Source: SAR324 cluster bacterium (GTDB taxonomy: Bacteria; SAR324; NAC60-12). From it: a stretch of 35,360 bases of DNA. Below are positions 1-10,500 of the stretch, piece after piece (the first letter of the stretch is position 1; each line of letters begins with the position of its first letter). The stretch lies in contig JADGAT010000055.1 in the NCBI GenBank assembly GCA_015231885.1, positions 1 to 35,360 on the forward strand, in the 5' to 3' direction. The position numbers and the translations under genes were made by a program. Under the pieces are notes generated by a model. That model was not told the origin of the DNA. It made no database searches and was given only the letters and a program-made list of their open reading frames with translations.

Positions 1-2
1 GT

Positions 3-122
3 TATGTAACAGGTAAAGCAACGCAGAAGATCGTTGAAAAGACAAGTAGATTTGCTGAGTTATTGTTTGAGCATTCCATAGTACATCCAGATAAAAGAGT
101 CAATGAATCTGGCCAATATTAA
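3..122 (+). CDS. C-terminal tail of an unknown protein, cut by the window edge
   Basis: An open frame enters from the left edge and ends at a TAA at 120-122, giving 39 residues that include the stretch TSRFAELLFEHSIVHPDKRV. Coding status is inferred only from the open frame and ordinary-looking composition. I do not recognise the family. The following 115 nt up to the response-regulator gene are AT-rich and probably hold that gene's promoter. Confidence 0.3.
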   Translation, partial: YVTGKATQKIVEKTSRFAELLFEHSIVHPDKRVNESGQY

Positions 123-237
123 ACCGTATACTTTTATCAGGAACAAAACATTAGACATTTGATTCGAAATAAGATTTATTATACCTGTTAACTGCGCTAA
201 TCAAAATCTTTATAATCACCTTGAAAGTCTTAATCTT

Positions 238-1419
238 ATGAATATGCGATCAAAAGTATTATTAGTCGATGACGATCCGATGGAACTGTTTGTTATGGAA
301 AGCGTACTTAAAGGATTAGATATTGAAATTGTTCGGGTTGATTCTGGAGAAAAAGCGATTGAAGCGACGATGAAACAAAATTTTGCGGTAATTTTACTGG
401 ATGTGAGAATGCCGGATATCAATGGGTTTGAAGTTGCTAAAGTGATTCAAAGTTCCCCCAACAACCAGAATCTCCCAATTATTTTTGTTACGTCTTTCGA
501 TGAACAAAAAGCTGTCTTTGCGGGATACAAATCAGGAGCCGTAGACTATATCTTCAAACCATTTGAGCCTGTTATTCTTAAAAGTAAGGTCAGTGTATTT
601 ATTGAGCTGGAACAAAAGCGGTTGAAGCTTGAGCAAGTCAACCAGCAAATGATCCAGGAACTTCAGCAGGCCAGACGGACGCAACTTTCAATTCTGCCCC
701 AACGGATGCCGGACAATCCTTATATGAAGGTACATGCAATGTATAAATCGGTGGAAAGTGTGGGGGGGGATTTCTACAATTTTATTGAATTTTCTGATCA
801 GCGTTTGGGAGTGGTTGTGGCTGATGTCACAGGACATGGTGTCTCTGCAGCGTTAATTTCAACGATGGCTTCGGGACTGGTTGATTCTATGGCTAAAGAG
901 AGTTCTTCGCCAGCTCAATTGTTGCTGTTACTCAATGAGCTCATTTATCAACGAACTTCTGAGGAAAGTTTTATCACTTTGGTTTATGCTATTATTGACC
1001 CCATTGATCAATCTTTGATATACGCCTCAGCAGGGCACCGCCCAATTTATATCATACGGCACGCAACAAAGACGATTGACGTGCTTTCTAAAACAGATGT
1101 GATTTTGGGTGTATTTTCAGATGATTCAGATGATCATGTTCAATACACGGATACCAAGGTATCTTTTGCTGTAGGAGATAGAATCTTTTTATACACGGAT
1201 GGTATTGTGGAGGCAAATAATTCCAAAGGGGGATGGTATGGTACTGAACGTTTGAAGCAAAGGTGTTCAGAATGGTTCGAAAAACCTTTGGACCTGTTTC
1301 TTGATAACATTTTTTCTGAAGTTTTGAGTTTTTCATCGAATTCACGTTTAGATGATGATGTGACGTTACTCGGTATTGATATTGTAGCAACTCCTCATAG
1401 CCTGTCACCAGCACAGTAG
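238..1419 (+). CDS. Response regulator with C-terminal PP2C/SpoIIE-type phosphatase (RsbU-like)
   Basis: A two-domain signalling protein of 393 aa. Residues 6-122 form a receiver domain with the acidic pocket D11-D13, the phosphoacceptor D55 in LLDVRMP, T85 and K107 in FKPFEP. A charged, Gln-rich helical linker (about 123-150) leads to a PPM/SpoIIE phosphatase: GGDFYNF with metal ligand D178, ADVTGHG at 195-201, LYTDGIVEA near 320 and LDDDVTLL near 370. In the family, phosphorylation of the receiver turns on dephosphorylation of a Ser/Thr-phosphorylated anti-sigma antagonist or similar partner. No sensor kinase or anti-sigma gene is visible nearby, so the partner is unknown. The protein is cytoplasmic, with no membrane segment. 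A second in-frame ATG lies two codons downstream (244); neither start has a clear Shine-Dalgarno sequence. Confidence 0.93.
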   Translation: MNMRSKVLLVDDDPMELFVMESVLKGLDIEIVRVDSGEKAIEATMKQNFAVILLDVRMPDINGFEVAKVIQSSPNNQNLPIIFVTSFDEQKAVFAGYKSGAVDYIFKPFEPVILKSKVSVFIELEQKRLKLEQVNQQMIQELQQARRTQLSILPQRMPDNPYMKVHAMYKSVESVGGDFYNFIEFSDQRLGVVVADVTGHGVSAALISTMASGLVDSMAKESSSPAQLLLLLNELIYQRTSEESFITLVYAIIDPIDQSLIYASAGHRPIYIIRHATKTIDVLSKTDVILGVFSDDSDDHVQYTDTKVSFAVGDRIFLYTDGIVEANNSKGGWYGTERLKQRCSEWFEKPLDLFLDNIFSEVLSFSSNSRLDDDVTLLGIDIVATPHSLSPAQ

Positions 1420-1502
1420 TAGTTGGACTAAGGGCTCGTACATAAATAACCTTTACAGATGACAAGACGTAATTTTTTAAATAGCGCCGTTCAAGGGGAA
1501 AC

Positions 1503-2537
1503 ATGCCCACCATTTTGCAAGCCATTCTTTTAAAAATACATAAGCATGGTTGGAAATTCGCCCTAGCAACGCTGATTTTTATGTATTTTGTGAGTTGGGG
1601 CGTTTTTGCTTTGATTGAACCATCCATCACAAAAAACTATTGGTGGTTTTTTATCGTAACAGCCTCAACAGTGGGCTATGGTGATGTATCACCACAAACT
1701 ACTAGCGGGCTAGTTGTTGGCGCAGTGGTCATATTTAGTTCTGTACTCTCTTTTAGCGTTATTGCTGGCCAAGTAATTACACTTTTTACTCATTTTGCAA
1801 TTAAGATTAGGAGCGGAGGTATGAATTGGGACAGTGAAAATCATCTTGATATTTTTGGTTATCATGCCGGAAAAACTGAAAGAATCATTGAGGAACTTCA
1901 AGCTGACACCAAAGGAGAAAAACGTAATATTATTCTTTGTTGTTCCCCTGAACAAAGCGCAGAGAATCCTTCCGCCGATAGTGTCGTTCAGTTTGTAAAA
2001 GGATTGATTCCTTCAAGTGACGTTTTAGAAAGAGCATGTGTTAAAAATGCGACACGCATTATTGTGGATTTGGAAGATGATTCAGAGGCTGTTAGATTGT
2101 GTTTGGATCTCAATGAAGTCATCAACACGAATAATACTCATGTAGTAGTAGCTCTAAAACAAGAATACGAATACGAAAAATATATCGGGCAAATCAACCC
2201 TGCCTTTGAATGTGTGGATTCTGACATGGTAGCTTTGATCGTCCAAGCGTGTCAAGATCCAGGCATAACCCGTTTATACAAAAAGTTATTCAGTAACAAA
2301 GAAGGGCAAACCGGTTATAAGGAAATAATTCCCCAACAGTTCAGCCAATGTCAGTATATTGACCTGCTTTTTGCAATTAAGAAAAAATATGATGTGACCA
2401 TCCTTGCTATCGGTGAGAGTAATGCTTTCCAAGCATCAATTCAAGAGAACCCTCCTTCTGAAAAAATAATCAATGGGGGAATGACATTATTTTATGTGGC
2501 ATCGGAGCGAATTAAAATAGATTGGGGAAATCTGTGA
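1503..2537 (+). CDS. Two-transmembrane K+ channel with cytoplasmic RCK/TrkA-N-like domain
   Basis: An ion channel subunit of 344 aa. The first membrane helix is about residues 19-38. The pore loop carries the K+ selectivity filter TVGYGD at 56-61, and the second helix is about 66-96. The cytoplasmic part (about 110-340) has the layout of an RCK gating domain: an N-terminal Rossmann-like half and a C-terminal half near 290-340. This matches MthK/Kch-style channels, which work as tetramers gated by ligands such as Ca2+ or nucleotides. The ligand here cannot be read from sequence. The start has a good Shine-Dalgarno AGGGGA at 1494-1499. The gene overlaps the next one by 4 nt, so the two are probably translationally coupled. 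Confidence 0.92.
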   Translation: MPTILQAILLKIHKHGWKFALATLIFMYFVSWGVFALIEPSITKNYWWFFIVTASTVGYGDVSPQTTSGLVVGAVVIFSSVLSFSVIAGQVITLFTHFAIKIRSGGMNWDSENHLDIFGYHAGKTERIIEELQADTKGEKRNIILCCSPEQSAENPSADSVVQFVKGLIPSSDVLERACVKNATRIIVDLEDDSEAVRLCLDLNEVINTNNTHVVVALKQEYEYEKYIGQINPAFECVDSDMVALIVQACQDPGITRLYKKLFSNKEGQTGYKEIIPQQFSQCQYIDLLFAIKKKYDVTILAIGESNAFQASIQENPPSEKIINGGMTLFYVASERIKIDWGNL

Positions 2538-3511
2538 ATGAGCATTTTCAATCGGTTATTCGAAGATCCACTGGCGCCAAAGAATTTTTTGAAGTTGGGG
2601 TGATTCAAAGTCTGTGGAGCGGATACGGAAAAATTGTACGCTACGGATTGAAAGGCTCCAGCATGAAAAGTGTGGTGGTGAAGCATGTGCGGTTGCCTGA
2701 GCAGAACCAACACCCCCTGGGGTTGGATACAGATCGTTCGCACCAAAGAAAAATCAGGTCCTATCATATTGAAATGGCTTGGTACTTTCAGTGGAGCAAC
2801 CGTTGTGATGAAGCCTGTTATGTCCCTAAATGCCTGGCCCTTGAATCTCAGGGGGATGAGTTTTTAATGGTGCTGGAAGACCTGGATGCCGCTGGGTATC
2901 CAAAACGTCGATCCTATGTCTCAAAAAGTGAAATCAGGGCCTGTTTAGTTTGGTTGGCTAATTTTCATGCGGTCTTTATGGGGGAAGATCCCAAAGGGCT
3001 TTGGAAACAGGGAACTTATTGGCATTTGGAAACCCGCCCTGATGAATTGAGAGCTTTGAGTGACCGTGCTCTTAAAAATGCGGCGGTATCAATTGATCAA
3101 AAGCTGCAGGAAACTCCCTATCAGACTTTTATTCACGGGGATGCCAAATTGGCTAACTTTTGTTTTTCCCAGGATGGAAAACGTGTTGCTGCTGTGGATT
3201 TTCAGTATGTGGGTGGTGGCTGCGGAATGAAAGATGTGGCCTATTTTATTGGCAGTTGTTTGGATGATGCCGAGTGCGAACGACAGGAATCTCTGCTATT
3301 GGATTTTTACTTTCATTCCCTAAAAAGTGCATTGGCTTCAAAAGGGATAACAATAGATGCCGATGCGTTAGAGTATGATTGGCGCGCTTTGTATCCAGTG
3401 GCCTGGACGGATTTTCACCGTTTTCTAAAAGGTTGGAGTCCTGGATTTTGGAGAGGCCACCGATACAGTGAGCGTTTAGCCCGTGAAGTCATTGCCGAAT
3501 TAGGTGATTGA
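2534..3511 (+). CDS. Aminoglycoside-phosphotransferase/ecdysteroid-kinase-like small-molecule kinase
   Basis: A protein-kinase-fold phosphotransferase of about 325 aa. The catalytic loop is [13 protein letters not shown] (the HGDxKxxN Brenner-type motif), followed by the metal-binding [11 protein letters not shown], as in APH, choline kinase and the EcKinase-like family. The substrate is unknown. I place the start at GTG 2534: it gives a GTGA overlap with the channel stop (TGA 2535-2537) and has GGGGA at 2524-2528 at good spacing. An in-frame TTG at 2522 would add four residues but would separate badly from any ribosome-binding site. The pairing with a K+ channel gene suggests co-expression but does not reveal the substrate. 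The N-terminal lobe keeps a plausible ATP-binding Lys (VVVKHVRLP). Confidence 0.85.
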   Translation: MNEHFQSVIRRSTGAKEFFEVGVIQSLWSGYGKIVRYGLKGSSMKSVVVKHVRLPEQNQHPLGLDTDRSHQRKIRSYHIEMAWYFQWSNRCDEACYVPKCLALESQGDEFLMVLEDLDAAGYPKRRSYVSKSEIRACLVWLANFHAVFMGEDPKGLWKQGTYWHLETRPDELRALSDRALKNAAVSIDQKLQETPYQTFIHGDAKLANFCFSQDGKRVAAVDFQYVGGGCGMKDVAYFIGSCLDDAECERQESLLLDFYFHSLKSALASKGITIDADALEYDWRALYPVAWTDFHRFLKGWSPGFWRGHRYSERLAREVIAELGD

Positions 3512-3542
3512 GATAAAGTGACTTCAAAAAGGGATGAGGGAA

Positions 3543-3613
3543 AAATAACTTCCAGCAACAAATCCCTCAGCAAAGGAGGCAGCGTGGATTGTCAAAAGAT
3601 AGGGAAGTTATTT
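3543..3613. terminator. Long-loop inverted repeat between convergent genes
   Basis: An 11-bp perfect inverted repeat, AAATAACTTCC at 3543-3553 and GGAAGTTATTT at 3603-3613, encloses a 49-nt loop in the gap between the convergent kinase gene and the CNB-like gene. It may end transcription from either side, but the loop is long and there is no clear T-tract, so the call is weak. Confidence 0.3.
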
Positions 3614-3639
3614 GATTTTCATTCCAAAGGAATCAGTCA

Positions 3640-4305
3640 CTATTTTTTTCCCAGGTTCTTTGTTTTTATTTTGTTCAACTTTTCATGAATATTTGTCAAT
3701 ATCTGTGGAAATCTTCTTAAAAGCTCCTGGAATTTGTTGCTTTCAATTTTAAACGCCTTCACGTCATTTATAATTTTTACAGTAGAATTTGAAGCTAGAT
3801 ATTCTTTATCACTAAAAGCATAGTGACCTATTAATCTATCTTTTCCAAGTGAAGTTTTTTTGCCATCTTCAGTGATTTCTATAGTATCAATGACTTTCCC
3901 GTCTTTTGTTACTTTATTTAAAAAATAGACTCCATCGACGGGTTCTCCTTTTTTCATTATATAATTCAATTCTGTTCTCAGTGTTATTTCTTCCATTTCT
4001 TGTGCAATGAACATTATTTCAAATACGGACAATCCTTTAAATACATCTATGTGTTTCCTTAACGCTTGCATTTGTGCTTGATAATGCTCTCTTGAATATT
4101 CAAAAAATTCAATCCCACCTATTTCAGAAATAATATCTCGCACTGTTTTGATATAAGTAGTTAACAACTGTGTTTCTGCTGGTTCTGTCAATTTAGGGAG
4201 ATCTTCTTCTAAATCCATTACGGCACCTTCTAAAGTTGATTTAAAAACATTTAAAAGCTCCATTAATTTAGGAGGTTCAGCAGGCAAGCCATTATCATCA
4301 ATCAT
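3640..4305 (-). CDS. Protein with divergent cyclic-nucleotide-binding-like (CNB) domain
   Basis: A 221-aa soluble protein. Residues 1-80 are helical and acidic with no recognised domain. Residues about 86-210 resemble a cNMP-binding beta-roll: an entry helix (HIDVFKGLSVFEIMFIAQEMEE), the phrase YIMKKGEPVDGVYFLNKV corresponding to the usual 'G..(g).(f/l)yfI..G' strand, then GKDRLIGHYAFSDKEYLASNSTVKIINDVKAFKI, and a closing helix FQELLRRFPQIL. The phosphate-binding cassette (normally FGE..(x)..RxA) is not recognisable, so cAMP or cGMP may not bind. There is no DNA-binding HTH, so this is not a plain CRP-type regulator. It lies convergent to the kinase gene and is separated from the Pfa operon by 196 nt. 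Function unknown. Confidence 0.75.
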   Translation of the reverse strand: MIDDNGLPAEPPKLMELLNVFKSTLEGAVMDLEEDLPKLTEPAETQLLTTYIKTVRDIISEIGGIEFFEYSREHYQAQMQALRKHIDVFKGLSVFEIMFIAQEMEEITLRTELNYIMKKGEPVDGVYFLNKVTKDGKVIDTIEITEDGKKTSLGKDRLIGHYAFSDKEYLASNSTVKIINDVKAFKIESNKFQELLRRFPQILTNIHEKLNKIKTKNLGKK

Positions 4306-4460
4306 ATCTAACCTTTTTCTGTTTCTAATACTCTATTAAAACTTTAGGAAGGTAAAAACAATAACTTTAACATGTTATTATTTTTGTCTTCCTCATGATA
4401 GCAAATCTTAATACTGTCTCAATAAATAACTCTAAAATCAAAACTTTTTTAAATTCTTGG

Positions 4461-4498
4461 TGTCAGGGTGAATTTAAAAGTTGTAATTCACCCTGACA
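4461..4498 (-). terminator. Perfect 14-bp hairpin at the end of the Pfa operon
   Basis: TGTCAGGGTGAATT at 4461-4474 pairs perfectly with AATTCACCCTGACA at 4485-4498 around a 10-nt loop. It begins 3 nt after the stop codon of the last operon gene (pfaC-like). On the minus strand it is followed by a broken T-rich stretch rather than a clean U-tract, so it may act as a weak intrinsic terminator and/or as a 3'-end stabiliser of the long operon mRNA. Confidence 0.65.
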
Positions 4499-4501
4499 AT
4501 G

Positions 4502-7500
4502 TTACCCCTTTTGAATCCGAACTCCCAGATTATGCAGTTCATAAATTCTCAGTCCATCACGCCATAGATTTCCGTCGGCTAGAATATCAATGCTCTCTTC
4601 AGTTGTCAGAATCTCCTTGATATGAACTTCCAAGCTCATGGCTTTGACTGATTTGATGATTTGCCCACGATAGATCCACTTCGTTGTTTGCGGAGCTGGT
4701 GTGAAATGAGCGTTTGGAATGGAGTCGCCCAGTTTTTGCTGCAGAGCAAAAAGCTGTATGGTCTCGAGCATGGCCTCAACACCCAATGAGCCAGGCATGA
4801 CTGGATCTTCATAAAAGTGACAGGGATAAAACCAGTCGGTTGGGTCGATGGATTTGGATGCAAAGACATAGCCTTTGCCGAACTTTCCTCCCACAGGGAT
4901 AATAAGAGAGTGGTCCACAAAGTTCAGCATTCCTCCAGCAAGATGCAAGTGGGGATTTGGAGAAGTAGGTTGAACGTATTGTGCTGTCCATTTCTCCGTT
5001 TTTGAACGGATTTCAATCGCTTCTTCCAGTGAATGTTTTTCTTCAACATACCATGGAGGTTTGTGTGTGCCTTTGTCGAGTCCCAGTTGATTGGACAAAG
5101 CCTGTGATGTGAAGTAGCCAAAAACAGCAGTTCCTTTGTAAAACAGTTCACTTTCGCACCACAATTCAAAGGTGAATTTTTGAATGATGGTCTCTCCCGA
5201 AGCATTGGTGGAGGTCAAGCAGCTTTTATTGACAACTGTTTTCCCACGAAGGTCAGGCAGTTTGTACAATTCTCCGGTTCCATCCAGATTTCGAAAGGAA
5301 AAATCGAGGTCCGGATAGATGAGGGTACTCCCGATGGAAGTACACAAGAATCCGTTGGGTTGTAGAGCCAATTCCATGATAATGGAATAGGGAATTACAG
5401 GGTAAGAATTTTTTTCATAAAACCATGCAGCTGCTGGAACATCATACTCTGAAACGAGACTGGAGGTATTCTTGAAATCCTTAAATGCTCCCTGATGCTC
5501 CGTAACCCGTGAAATGAATTGTAATTTTCCGTTAGGAGTTCGGGGAGCCCGACGATCTGCATAGATCTGGAAGGCTTCACCGAAACAGTTATGAACCTTT
5601 CCCACTGCAAATTCATTGACGTGGTACTCATTATATAACGGGAGGGGCACGGAAGCAGCCTTGCTACTCTCTTGGTCTTCAGACAATTCCATACCCAAGT
5701 CTCTCACATCGACAATAGCCAGACCTCTGAGATAGACCTCAACATTCGCACGTATCGATGGTTTGGGCGTCAACTGAATTTCAATAACTTCTAAACGAAA
5801 TTGAATCAATGGATCGTGGGGCAAGACCTGACCTCGGCATCGCACTGCCTGGGTGACTTGCTTCATTGGTTGAAAGCGAGCCCTTTGAGTGCGTGTCTGT
5901 AATCCCAAGTATAACATATAAAACTGTAAGAGCTGTGCCGCCCCTTCTGCAATTAATGAACCCGCCAGCACTTCATCATCACGGAAATGGCAGGGAAAAT
6001 ACCAATCATCAGGGTTGAGTGTTTTTTCCGCCCAGATTTCTCCCAATCCCCATGGAGCACCCCTGAGGTCAATTGAAACAATTCGGTCGAGCATCAACAA
6101 CTGTTCTGAAGGAAAGCGCAAAGATGGATTATTTCCCTGCTGATCATAATTTATTCCAAAGCAGGCGGCTGGATTTCCATGAACCAGTTGCAGCAAATCC
6201 TTGCGATCAAAGCTTGTTTTCGTACAGTGCAGAAAAGGAGTAAAATGCTGTTTGACTATCTGATTGCGCTCTTCAATTTCTTTGGGGGTGTCAACAATCC
6301 CTTTTCCATCAGCAAGCTCCGTGTCAGAAAAAAAGCCTGCACACCCACCAGACATTTTCATTACCAGTTGATTCTGAGAGAAACATTCATAAGAAAAGAA
6401 GAACAATAGACTCTCCTCGTGATTTGCAAAGGAATTGATTGAAATATCATAGCGCAGGGTTTCTCCTTCTTGCGGAAAATCCCCAACATAAGTGAAACTG
6501 CAATCCAGCAGACGGTAAACCCGATTTCCTTTATTTTGAAAATCAATGCCCAAATAGCTGATTAACAACAAGTCGCACTGACCGGACTCAATGCAAATGG
6601 CGGTTGTAATGCGTCCATCTATTGAGTGCCAGGAATTATAGGGAATGTCGTACTCAGTGGATATTTGAGAAGGTTCGAAAACTCCGGACTTGGCATTGAT
6701 TTTTGTCACCCGGTGTACCAGCAGATAAGGAGGCATGGGCAGCATGACACGTCGGCGGTAGGAATCAATAATGGCATACTCCTGGCCGAATACATTGGCA
6801 ATCTTACCATGAGCAAATTCCATCAATGCGTCTGTGTCCCAAATGATATTTTTGGGTGTTAAATAGCTGGATTTCTGGGAAGGGGGGACTGGCTTTTCCA
6901 TGGAAAAAGAGACTTCCTGTGTGTTTTGTGTGAAGAGGGTTGCCCAATTCATAAGGCCGGAATGACGTGCTTGTAAAAATTCGGAGTGTACTGTGTTTTG
7001 AGACGCAAACATTTTAATTAATTGGGCAATAGGGTGTGATGAGGCCTGCGTTTGAATTGATGACGGAAAATGTTTATGGATCGGTTGCTCGATTGGTGAT
7101 GAAACAGAAACTGCCGCTGTAGACGATGCTGGAGTAGAAAGTTGTTGACCCTGAGAAGTGATGTTTGAAAACGTCTCAATATTTTTTTCATTCAAGAGAA
7201 ATTCGGCAAAAGGAAATTTTCCGACCTTCACCAGATTGAGTAGCTTGGAGTGCTGTTGCTGATGAGTTTCCATTTGCTCCCTCAGCAGTTTTAAGTTCAT
7301 GGGCAAACGATGGCTTAATAGTTTAGCCAGGCACTGCGTGATGGTGGTTTGTTCATCCATTCGGAGGTTGTCCATGGAAACGGAAAGATGTTCTCGGCCC
7401 TTCAAGCATTCACTGATCCAGGAACTGCAGTTGTTGCTGGGGCCTAGTTCAATAAAAATAAGACTTCCGTCCTCATAAACCTTTTCCACCAATTTTGGGA

Positions 7501-10500
7501 AATCCAGACACTTTGTATATATTTCTGTGATATTTTTTGCAATAGTTGGGGTGTCCAGTTTTGTTTTTCTGTAATTAAAAGCCGTATAAAAATCAACTCC
7601 TTCCACAGGGTACACCGTTTGTGTGTGAATCTTCGTTAAATTTTCATATTCTGCTTCCAATAATTCATTGTGAGCAATGTCTCCCATTGGAGTCTCAAAG
7701 TAGCGGCATCCCAGTTTTTTTATCACTCGTTTACAGGCAGCAGGATCTCCGGCAATGAGAACATTAGAGGGAGTATTGATCATGATCAAAAATACACGTT
7801 CTTCTTTGTCCACTATCGGTTGTACTGTTTCAGCACTGGCTTGTAAGGAATAGGTTGCCCAAATAGGAGAAGCATCCTCTGCCTGGCCTGGAAGATTCCA
7901 GGCTTTTCGGACCAGATCCATTGGGCCAACCAAACGGGTTTTAAAGGTAGGGACTGTATGGAGCTGCTCGCTCATTTCTTCAGGTGCTCTCCAGGCCTCC
8001 ATTCCAAACATCATGGAAAGCTCGCCCATACTGTTTCCAAATACGGCTTGAGGCTCAATACCCAGTCCGTATCTCATCAATACTGTCAAAATGATGGATT
8101 GATAAATCCCTGTTTCAAACATGGCGACGTCATCGGATTCAAGTGTCTTTTGGAACTCTTTGCGTTGCTCGTCCGTCAACCTTTCGATGGTTCTTGGATA
8201 AACCACGGGCGAACGCATCACACTTTTGAGTCGTGGTGTTTTTTCTTCCAATCGATCAAAAAGATCCGGAAAGATAAAGAAGGGGTGCTTTCCCATGCCG
8301 ACATAAGAATTGTAGCCTCCTGGATAGACGAATGCTATTTTTCCTTTGGACGCAAGTGGTGTTGGAGTAAAATAGCTGCCTTTTGGGGAATTCCAAGGAG
8401 TTACTGTATTTGCGGCCTCAATGCATCCGGTTTGTGCTGCTGCGATTTCGGATATCAATTCATCATGATCATGAGCCAGTAAGACCAGGGTCAAAGGTGC
8501 ATCGATGTTTTGTTCATATCGGTCCCATTGTTGCCTGGCTGCCTCCGTGAGAAGAAAATTTTGTTCTACTGTAGACGTAAATTCTTGAAGCTCTTTTTGA
8601 AGTTCATCAATGGAGTTGCCAGCAATGGGAAACATACACAGGTCCGTATTGTGAAAATAGTAAGGGTCCGGCATCTTTATTTCGGGGGTTTGCTGCGAAG
8701 AATCAGAAATGCATTCTGACAGAACCAGGTGACAGCAAGCTCCGTCAATTCCCAAAGCATTGATCGCGGCACGACGTGGGGGATCAAAAGAGTCTTTGAA
8801 CCAGGGAATGGAGTCTGTTGGGAAGTAGAAAGCACTTTCCTGCCATTTGTTTTTTTCTTTTGGGGAGTTCCAGCCTGGAATGCCAGGAATGAATTTATGA
8901 TAAAGGCAAACGGCAGTTTTGATCATGCTTGCCATCCCGGAAGCAGCGAAGGTATGACCTACATTGCTTTTAGCACTACCAATGGCAATATGTTTTTTGG
9001 CAAATCCACCAGTTTCGGAATTCTCTGGTAAATAGGCTTGGAGCAGACCATTCATTTCAATTTCATCTTCATCAGGGAAACCACTGGCATGGGCTTCCAG
9101 ATATGTAATGTCTTTAGGAAAAACTTTTGCATTAGACAGAGCTTTCTGGCAGACTACCTTAATGTCTTGTCCCGTTTGACCAATCTGTATCGCCATTGCC
9201 TCAATTGAAGCATAAACACGTTCTTTGTCAGTATTGACAGAATCTTCTCGCTTCAAGACCACTGCCCCGGCGCCTTCCCCTACAAACCAACCATGATGAG
9301 ACCCCTCAAAACTAAGGCTCGGTTGTCCATAATTCGGATGATGACGCTGACTTCGAACAATAACCTGCTCAAATCCGGCGCATAAATCGACCGCTCCTAG
9401 TACAACAGCATCAACTTCGCCTTTGTCCAGAAGCATTTGAGCTATTTCCAAAGCGCGGAAAGTCGAATTTTCTTCTGAAGAAACGGTAAATGCAGGGCCT
9501 GTAAAATCCCACTGTGCACTCACACGAGTAGCCATGATATTGCCAATGTAACTGGTGATCTGATTGATATCTCCTGTGTTGTGAAAACTGTCCTCAACCT
9601 GTTTTACCAATTGTTCAATAACGTCCTCTGCTGGAAAAAACTTGTCCAAACGGAGAGATTCTCTTAAATTTCTACCCAGTTCTGCTCGCCCTCTGAAATG
9701 ATGAATCATGAAGTCTGATTCCATTGCAACAAGCACGGCCACATTTCCACCTTCTGAAAGCCCCGCATCTTTGATGGCCTCATCCGCTATTTTGAGAATC
9801 ATCAGTTGTTGTGGCAGGAGAGGAGCGTGTTCAAGCGGAGGGATTTTGTAATGGAGATAATCAAATTCAAAGGACTCCACGTAATTACCAGGAGGGACTT
9901 TTCCTTCAGGGAGTCCCCATTGTTCCAATAGCTCTCTTTGATGTTCCATCCCTTTCCAGCGATCTTGGGGAAGAGAAACAGTTTTTCCTTTTGAGTGAAA
10001 GATCAGATTGGTGAATTCACTTAGATTACGGCAGCCTCCAAAATGAACGGCCATTCCAATGATGCTGATTGAGGCAGACGGGAAGGGTTCAGGTTGAATG
10101 GATTCAGTTTGCTGCTGGAATTTTTTGGGCTGTGGAAGGTGTTCTTCTAAGATCACATGGGCATTGGTTCCACCAAAACCAAAAGCGCTCACACCAATTC
10201 TTCTTGGATTTTCTTCAGAATGCCAGGGGGTTGGTTCAGTCACCATCTGTTTTTTCCCAACCCATCCCTTTTGGGAAATCACAGGTTCCCTCACTTTAAT
10301 GGTGGCAGGAATGGTATTGTGTTTGATGGCTAACAGTACTTTGATGAAACTGGCGATTCCTGCACTGCTGAGAAGGTGTCCAAAATTGGATTTGACGGAA
10401 CCGATTTTTATTTCTTGAGCTTTTTCTCCAAAGAAAGTTTCAATTGAATTGAGTTCTGTCACATCGCCGACAGGCGTCCCTGTCGCATGACATTCAATGT

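Noticed and set aside
1088..1630. Minus-strand 180-codon open frame under the phosphatase and channel genes
   Set aside because: It is antisense to two clearly real genes with intact catalytic motifs; composition fits a shadow frame.
7958..8482. Plus-strand 174-codon open frame inside the pfaC-like gene
   Set aside because: Antisense to the AT domain of a continuous 2327-residue synthase; no ribosome-binding site or domain pattern.
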